DNA of 64,000 nucleotides from Rhizomys pruinosus (taxonomy: Eukaryota; Chordata; Mammalia; Rodentia; Spalacidae). The notes under the pieces are model-generated. The model saw only the letters and a list, made by a program, of their open reading frames with translations. It was not told where the DNA came from and did no database searches. How positions within the stretch are numbered: the first letter of the stretch is position 1; every line of letters begins with the position of its first letter. The stretch covers positions 2,236,990 through 2,300,989 of the forward strand of contig VZQC01006589.1 of assembly GCA_009823505.1 (NCBI GenBank). Reading direction: 5' to 3'. Below, in pieces: positions 57,791 through 64,000 of the stretch. The translations under genes were made by a program, and so were the position numbers.

Positions 57791-57806
57791 TAGAGTATGC
57801 ATCTTT

Positions 57807-59472
57807 TTTTTTCCTGTATGATTTTCTGGATCTTTTCCTTGTCTGTTGTGATATTTCCCTTTTCATCACGGATTGTATTGATTTGGAGTTGTTCCTTCTT
57901 TCTTTTGGTTAACTGGGCTAGAGGTCTATCTTGCTTATTCTTTCAAAGAACCAACTTTTAGATTCATTGTTTTGTTTTGTTTTTTGTATTGTTTTCTTTG
58001 TTTCTATTTCATTGATTTCTGCTCAGATTTTTGTTTCTTCCTATCTGTTGTGTTTAGGGTTCATCTGTTGTTGCCTCTCAAGTGCTTTTAGCTGCAGTGT
58101 TAGATCATTTACTTGTGCTCCTTCTGTTTTTCTAATGTAGGCACCCAGGGCTATAAACTTCCCTCTTAGGACTGCTTTTAAGGTATCCCATAGGTTTTGT
58201 TGTGTTGTATTGTCATTGTCATTCAGTTCCAGGAATGCTTTTATTTCTTTCTTTATCTCTTCCTTGACCCACTCATTGTTCAAGAGTGTGTTGTTTAGTC
58301 TCCATGTGTTCTTTTTTTAAAATTAATTTATTTATATATATATTTTATCAAATCTAGACCCGTATCCCCCCATCCCCCCACCCCACCAGAGCTCATGTAT
58401 TCTGCCAAACATGCTTTTCATCTCTTTCTCAGTCTTTCTCAATATTCTCCATGAGGAAGTTGACTGTTTTGAGCAGAAGTTCACTGTTTCCGTCAGTTCT
58501 TTGATGCAGTCCTTTCTGTTGTTGTTGTTGTTGTTTCCCATATGCATCACTCCCAACTGCTTTGGACAAAAGCTCAAGGGACCATGCACAAGAAATACTT
58601 ACAACTAGGTAATTGGCACTAGCATTCACAGATGAGGGATACCGTTAGTCGTTTGTTTTTCTAGGACTGTGTTACTTCACTCAGCATGATGTCCTTTAGC
58701 TCCAGCCATTTTCCTGCAAAGCTCATGATGTCATCTTTCTTTACTGCTGCATAGAACTCCATTGTGTAGATGTCCCACATTTTCTCTATCTACTCATCAG
58801 GTGAGGGGCATTTGGGTTGGTTCCAGCTCCTTGCTATTGTGAAGAGAGTTGAAATAAACATGACTGTGCATGTATCTCTGTGGTGGGGTGAGTCTTGAGG
58901 GTACATGCCTAGGAGTGGTATGGCTGGGTCGGGTGGCAAGTTCATTCCAAGTCTTCCAAGGGTTCTCCACACTGCTTTCTATAGTGGCTGCACAAGTTTA
59001 CATTCCCACCAGCAGTGGATGAGTGTTCCCTTTTCCCCACAACCTCTCCAGCACTTGGTATCCGTTTGTTTTCTTGATCCTAGCCAGTCTTATTGGAGTA
59101 AGATGATATCTTAAAGTGGTTTTGATTTGCATTTCCTTAATGATTAGTGATGTTGAACATTTCTTAAGGTGTTTCTCAGCCATCTCTAATTCCTCACTTG
59201 TGAAGTCTCTGTTCAGCTCTTTGCTCCATCTATTGAGTGGGTCATTTGTTTTCTTTCTTCTTTGTTTTTTGAGTAGTTTATATATTCTGGAAATCAATGC
59301 TTTGTCAGATGTTTCTGCCGTGAAGGTTTCCTCCCACTCTGTGGGATTTCTCTTCACTTCCTTGATTGTTTCTTTTGATGTACAGAAGCTTTTGAGTTTA
59401 ATGAGGTCCCATTTGTCAATTGTTGATCTTAATTCTTGCTCAGCTGCTGTCTGATTTAGGAAGTCTTTTCCT
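57807..59472 (-). mobile_element. Chimeric L1 insertion: ORF2 end + 3' UTR + second ORF2 fragment
   Basis: Minus-strand order: ORF2 C-terminal region (59472 to about 58640; includes TIARSWNQPKCPSPDE), L1 3' UTR (about 58620-58325) with an A-rich end, then a second ORF2 segment (58310-57815; [16 protein letters not shown]...) and a final A run. One perfect 16-bp TSD, tagagtatgcatcttt, encloses it all (57791-57806, 59473-59488). The empty site reads gcatcttt|aag, a good L1 endonuclease target. Reading frames are broken. Confidence 0.88.
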
Positions 59473-59674
59473 TAGAGTATGCATCTTTAAGACCACCACA
59501 TACACTGTAAAATGAACCTTGTAGAACCATACCTGGCTGGCTTCAAGGTCTGCAGGCCCTTTAATATGGAGCAAAAATACAATATTTAAAGTTCCTGTGA
59601 ATCAGAGTTGATTTTGAGAGAATGAATCCCTGAAAAAAAGGACGATGTGACTCCTATTTTCTCTCATCTGCTCC

Positions 59675-59845
59675 TTGGTGCTCAGGTTGGATCCTAAATC
59701 CTTAAGAAGGTTAGGCAAGCACTCTACCACTGAATCACACTCTCAGCCCTGAAGAGTATCACAGGCTGGCCTAGAACTCACAGTCCTCTTGCCTCACCCT
59801 CTCCAGCTTGTCTATTGTTGGCATATGTCATTATAACTGGCCCCA
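59675..59845 (-). mobile_element. Old B4-type relic
   Basis: Antisense ID-like head (gcaagcactctaccactgaatc) next to a worn B1 (ggctggcctagaactcacag). Confidence 0.55.
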
Positions 59846-60384
59846 TTCTTTGGAATAATATAAGTCAGAGAAGACCCTGGGGTGACATGAATTTCCATTG
59901 CATCCCTGTGTTTGGAACACTTCCCAGAATGATATGGACACCTTCCAGCATCATGAAAAGCTTTTAAAAAAGCATGGAACGGTATTGTGCTAAGGTGAAC
60001 CCATAATCATCAATGCCCTTCAAATCCACTACTCACTAGTCACAAATATCATTTACTCATGTAGTCATTTACCAAATTATTATGACTTTTCAGTCAACAG
60101 TGCAGCAATAATCCCATAAGGGTATACCAGTAGTGATATCACAGCCATCTCACTTTATGTGAGTACATTATGATAGTCATACTCAGTGATCCATTTCTCA
60201 GGGTACATCCATTTTGTTAGGCAACACATGACTACATCTGAGGTTTGACAATAAGATAAAGTCATCTCAGTTAGATCTGTTTTGTTGTTGTTTACATACT
60301 ACAAATTTGTATTAAGATTCCTATAGGAAAAATGACTAATCATATTAAGTATTTATATTATTGCATGCCACTTTTACTATGTTT
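59846..60384. other. Unique flank sequence
   Basis: Nothing recognised. Confidence 0.4.
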
Positions 60385-60506
60385 TTTGTGTGTGTGTGAG
60401 ACAGGTCTCACAAACCCTGGTGGTGGACCTTGAAACCAAAGAGATCTGCCTGCCTCTGTCTCCCAAGTGTTGGGAATAAAGGCTTGAGCCATCACTCCCA
60501 GTACTT
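60385..60506 (-). mobile_element. Old B1 relic
   Basis: gagacaggtctcacaaacc, tgcctctgtctcccaagtg, gagccatcactcccag. Confidence 0.7.
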
Positions 60507-60666
60507 TTACTGTGTGCTAGACATCTAACTAAGTACTTCATTGCTTCATGGTAATCATCACAACAAACTTCTAAATATTTCTCTCACCATTTACCAAATG
60601 AATAAAAAAGAACTGAAAATTTTAAGTAATTTACACACAAAAAATTATTCATAAAAATGAAAATGT

Positions 60667-60866
60667 GGGGCTAGAAATGTAGCTCAGATGGTAGAGTACT
60701 TGTCTACCATGCACAAAACCCTGAGTTTGATCCCCAGCATAAAACCAGGCATGGTGGTACATGCCTGTAATCCCAACACTCAGGAGGTAAAAGTAGGAGG
60801 ATAAGAAGTTCAAGATCACCCTCAGCTACATAGTGAGTCAGAGGCTAGCCTGAATGAGACCTTATC
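60667..60866 (+). mobile_element. B4 SINE (ID head + B1)
   Basis: ID part (tagaaatgtagctcagatgg, gagtttgatccccagc) joined to B1 (accaggcatggtggtacatg); an (AC)n tail follows. Confidence 0.82.
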
Positions 60867-60946
60867 ACACACACATAGACATACATAGACACAGACATGG
60901 ACACAGACACGGACACATACAAACACACACACACACACACACACAC
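60867..60946. repeat. (ACAC/GACA)n microsatellite
   Basis: Variant CA/ACAG units, then about ten CA. Confidence 0.93.
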
Positions 60947-61275
60947 AGAACAAGCAACAAAAATGTGAAAAGTGGAGCTTCTTATTTGTGGTGATACAAT
61001 GATTTTCATTATTCCCCACACATAGAATCAAGCCTCCAGAGGTTGTTCCCCAGTGAACCACATCTTCATATTCCATCCTGCTGTCTCTAGCTCCATGTCT
61101 TGTGGCTCATGGATAGCTGGTAGAATGTAGCAGACATGACATACTGTATGTCTTCAAGGCTAGGCCAGAGGCTCAGTAGTCTCTGCTTTGGTTCACTGGA
61201 ATATACTTTGGAAATCTTGGTACACTGGGCCCTTCCCAAGTTCTTACTGTTTGAAGACCTTGTTTCGGTGTAGTT

Positions 61276-61294
61276 TATTTTCTTTCTTTCTTTT

Positions 61295-61327
<33 letters not shown>

Positions 61328-61359
61328 ATTTCTTTCCTTTTTCTTTCTTTCTCTCTCTT

Positions 61360-61404
<45 letters not shown>

Positions 61405-61405
61405 T
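61276..61405. repeat. (TTTC)n/(TC)n
   Basis: Expanded pyrimidine tail of the following antisense B1. Confidence 0.96.
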
Positions 61406-61550
61406 TTTTCTTTTTTATCTTTTTAAGACAGTGTCTCCCTTTACTCCCAGCTGGCCAGAAGCTTACTATGTAGACCAGGCTGGACTTGAACTCACAGAGA
61501 CCCACCTGCCTCTGCCTCCTGAATGCTGGGATTAAAGGCATGTGCCACCT
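61406..61550 (-). mobile_element. B1 SINE
   Basis: ttaagacagtgtctccc to aaaggcatgtgccacc. Confidence 0.9.
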
Positions 61551-61553
61551 ATT

Positions 61554-61766
61554 TTCTTTTTTTGAGACAAGGTCTCATGTAGCTCAGCCCAGGCTGGCCT
61601 CAAACTCATAATATAGCTGAGGAGGACCTTGAACTCTGATCCCGCTACCTCCATGTACTGAGTGCTTGGATTATAGTGTGTGCCACTGCATCCAGTTTAT
61701 GTAGCCTTGGCTCTGAGTCTGCTATGGAAGCATTCTGCCAACTGAGCTACATTGCCAACCCCCCTG
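61554..61766 (-). mobile_element. Old B4-type relic
   Basis: B1-like gagacaaggtctcatgtagc then ID-like gcattctgccaactgagctac. Confidence 0.65.
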
Positions 61767-61810
61767 GTATACTTTTTGTGCAACTATGGTATATAAAAAG
61801 GGAATACTCA

Positions 61811-62052
61811 GGGCTGGAGAGATGGCTCAGCAGTTAAAAGCACCGACTGCTCTTGCAGAGTACCGGGTTTCAATTCCCAGCACCCACATGGTGGCCAAGA
61901 ACCATCTTTAAGCCAGGTGTGGTGGCGCATGCCTTTAAGTCTAGCATTCAGGAGGCAGAGGCAGGTGGAGCTCTGTGAGTTCAACGCCAGCCTGGTCTAC
62001 AGCATGAGTTCCAGGCCAGCTAGGGCTATAGAGAGACCCTGTCTTAAAAAAA
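61811..62052 (+). mobile_element. Composite B2(head)-B1 SINE with perfect TSD
   Basis: B2 head (61811-61910, ending aagaaccatcttta) joined to a full B1 (from agccaggtgtggtggcgc). A perfect 10-bp TSD, ggaatactca, flanks the whole unit (61801-61810, 62053-62062), showing that it integrated as one molecule. Confidence 0.92.
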
Positions 62053-62065
62053 GGAATACTCATTA

Positions 62066-62760
62066 ACAAAAACAAATCATACTTGATGTGGGCTTTGGAA
62101 CCTTAAAGACATGATAAAATGAAAGCACAAGGAACCCAAGAGGCCCTTGATGACACTGCTTACAAAGATAAGAACAGTACTGTTCCAGGAGGAGAAGGGA
62201 ACCTTTCTTGTTTGAGGTACACAGTTTGGCAACACTGCTGTCTGTGGTAACCTGGGAAACAGAAAGGATGCTGGCTTGAAGCACTCATGGGCCTGGCTAT
62301 GGAGACATGCAGACAAAATGTAGACAGTGCCAGCTGTCTTCTCACTATGACTTCTTATGACAGAAAGTTGAAAGAAAAAAAAAAAAGGACCTCCTAGGTT
62401 TTGAGTCAAATTTAGAGGAAATAGAAAATATTCTGGAATTTTTAGGCTTACAGATTAAACAATTCTTCATTCCCTGGCTATTCCAGTTTTAAAAAATCAA
62501 AGTTGTATACAGGAAAATGGAATGCAGGGTTACCAGAAAAGCATGAGCTCAAAGCAGACAGCTCAGGCATGTCAGCATGAAACCCTTTGTGTGAATGTCA
62601 AAGATGCATGCAGACCTTCGGTTTCGGAATTCTAAGTATGTTGTCCTATAATAGGCCCAGATATTAAAGGACCTGTTCCAGAAAAACAGTGTGTGTATGG
62701 CTTTGTTTGTTGGGGTTATTACAAATGACATAAGAAATCCTTTGTTGTAAGCATTCCTTT
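62066..62760. other. Unassigned flank sequence
   Basis: Nothing firmly recognised. Confidence 0.35.
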
Positions 62761-62764
62761 AACA

Positions 62765-63345
62765 GTCTGTGAATGATTACGAAGTTAAAAGTGCCTATCC
62801 AATGGGCCCTCCCCTTAGGCCTGGAAGTCTTGAGTGAGAGAACTGTCAGCCCAACAACCCTTTTCTAGCAATTGGCTGGACCTCCACCATGGTAGATTGG
62901 CCATTTTGGATATTTTACAATCGCTGAGGACACTGCAGGTGACAGATACAACCCTGTCCAAAGACATGCTTCATCACATCCACTTCAGACAGGATACACT
63001 GGCTTTGGAGAAGCAGCATGCTAAGCAAGACAGGCCAGATGAACCTTAAATGACTCACAGCCACTTTCATCCAGGCTTGAAGAGGTACACTTCCCTGGTA
63101 GACCAGGAAAGCCTTGTGATCGGTACAGACCACAATCCTTCATTTGCATGAAGGGCTGTGCCGAGATTGGTGACAACACCTAGCAACCCCCACCCCCCTT
63201 TTCTGGCTCTATAAAGAAGCTCCTGTCACTTTTCCAAACAACTGTGAGGCACTCTCTTGTGCTGGCCCCTGGTGTTCCAACTTTACCTGTTAACAAACTT
63301 CTCTGTATTGGTCATTTCTTGCCTATGATTGATCTTTACCATTCC
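62765..63345 (+). mobile_element. Possible LTR relic with TATA box
   Basis: tggctctataaagaagctcc at about 63205-63224 with R/U5-like sequence after it (gaggcactctcttgtgc, ctgttaacaaacttctctg). Ends and family not determined. Confidence 0.4.
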
Positions 63346-63527
63346 TAAAGAAGTAAGTAATGAGCTTGTAGCTGAGGATCATAATGATCCCCAAATAGGA
63401 ACAATGTAAATGTTGTTCAATAATACAAAAACCATACCAAAAGACTACAGGTCATATGATTCTATTGGTAGAAAGTAGAAAAACATGCAAATTAAGATGT
63501 AAGGATGGAGGTTGTAATAGTGGCTGG

Positions 63528-63693
63528 CTTCTTTCTTTCTTTCTTTTTGTTGGGGGTGTCTCTTTTTGAGACAGTATCTCCCTATAGTCACAGCTATCTT
63601 AGAACTCACTATGTAGATTACGCTGGCCTTGAACTCACAGAAGTCTGCCTGCCTCTGCCTCCCAAGCGCTGGGACTACAGGCATGCACCACCA
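63528..63693 (-). mobile_element. B1 SINE abutting a B2
   Basis: (TTTC)n tail, antisense B1 to gcatgcaccacca. Confidence 0.88.
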
Positions 63694-63901
63694 TTTTATT
63701 TTATGTGTATGACTGTACTGCTTGGATCATGTAATTGCACCCATGTCATACAATTCCCATAGAGGTCAAAAGAGAATATTGGATCCCCTGGAACTGGAGT
63801 TAAGGACAATTGTTAGCCACCATTTGGGCATTGGGAATCAAACCTGTGTCCTCTGCAAGAACAGTCAGTGCTCTTAACTGTTGAGCCATCTCTCCAGCCC
63901 C
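63694..63901 (-). mobile_element. B2 SINE (older), abutting a B1
   Basis: Complete antisense B2 from ttttattttatgtgtatgac to ctccagcccc. In sense order it is a full B2 followed directly by B1, as at 29752-30146. Confidence 0.9.
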
Positions 63902-63952
63902 CTATTTTCAATTTTCTATCAGACACAATTTTCTAATGTGAAGGATTTGGGG

Positions 63953-64000
63953 TTTTTTTTTTTTGGTCTTTTCTTTTTTTTTTTTTTTTTTTTTTTTTTT
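63953..64000. repeat. Poly-T at the window edge
   Basis: T runs with ggtctttt: the tail of an antisense B1 cut by the edge. Confidence 0.7.

Noticed and set aside
1..64000. CRISPR arrays, operons, phage or plasmid systems
   Set aside because: The direct repeats found are SINEs, LTRs, TSDs or microsatellites; the DNA is mammalian.

Overview
This 64 kb window is nuclear DNA of a muroid rodent. The evidence is dense B1 (7SL-derived), B2 (tRNA-derived) and B4-type SINEs, rodent L1 3'-UTR fragments and rodent LTRs. The B1 and B2 copies do not look like mouse, rat or common cricetid consensus copies: B1 ends '...ctacagggagaccctgtctc', and B2 carries 'cccgggttcgatccccagcacccacatggcgg'. I cannot name the species.

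One gene is supported. The 5' part of Cmc1 (COX assembly factor, twin CX9C family) lies on the minus strand. Exon 1 (coding 41634 to 41616) sits in a CpG island. Exon 2 (17854 to 17765) follows an intron of 23.8 kb, and the remaining exons lie beyond the left edge. Layout: 1-17764 is intron 2; 17765-17854 exon 2; 17855-41615 intron 1; about 41400-41890 CpG island promoter; 41950-64000 5' flanking DNA with no gene that I can support. Almost all other open reading frames are translations of SINEs, LTRs or microsatellites.

The rest is layered transposon history. The oldest layer is L2 and old L1 relics (38.6-39.6 kb; 21.7-25.5 kb; 28.0-28.5 kb). Above it lie rodent L1 3'-UTR pieces, LTRs, and many young B2/B1 insertions with clear target-site duplications (TSDs). 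A stretch around exon 2 (about 14.5-17.9 kb) is nearly free of SINEs.

The most notable observations are: (1) a recurrent composite SINE, B2 head fused to B1, with one copy bounded by a perfect 10-bp TSD; (2) a 17-bp unit inside B2 present as one, two or three tandem copies; (3) a 1.9-kb non-coding LTR retroelement with two identical 366-bp LTRs, a tRNA-Leu-like primer site and a 5-bp TSD, hence very recent; (4) a single L1 insertion that carries a second L1 fragment downstream of its own 3' UTR; (5) a probable assembly artefact at the ambiguous base 18945. No CRISPR array, functional tRNA/rRNA gene or bacterial-type system is present.
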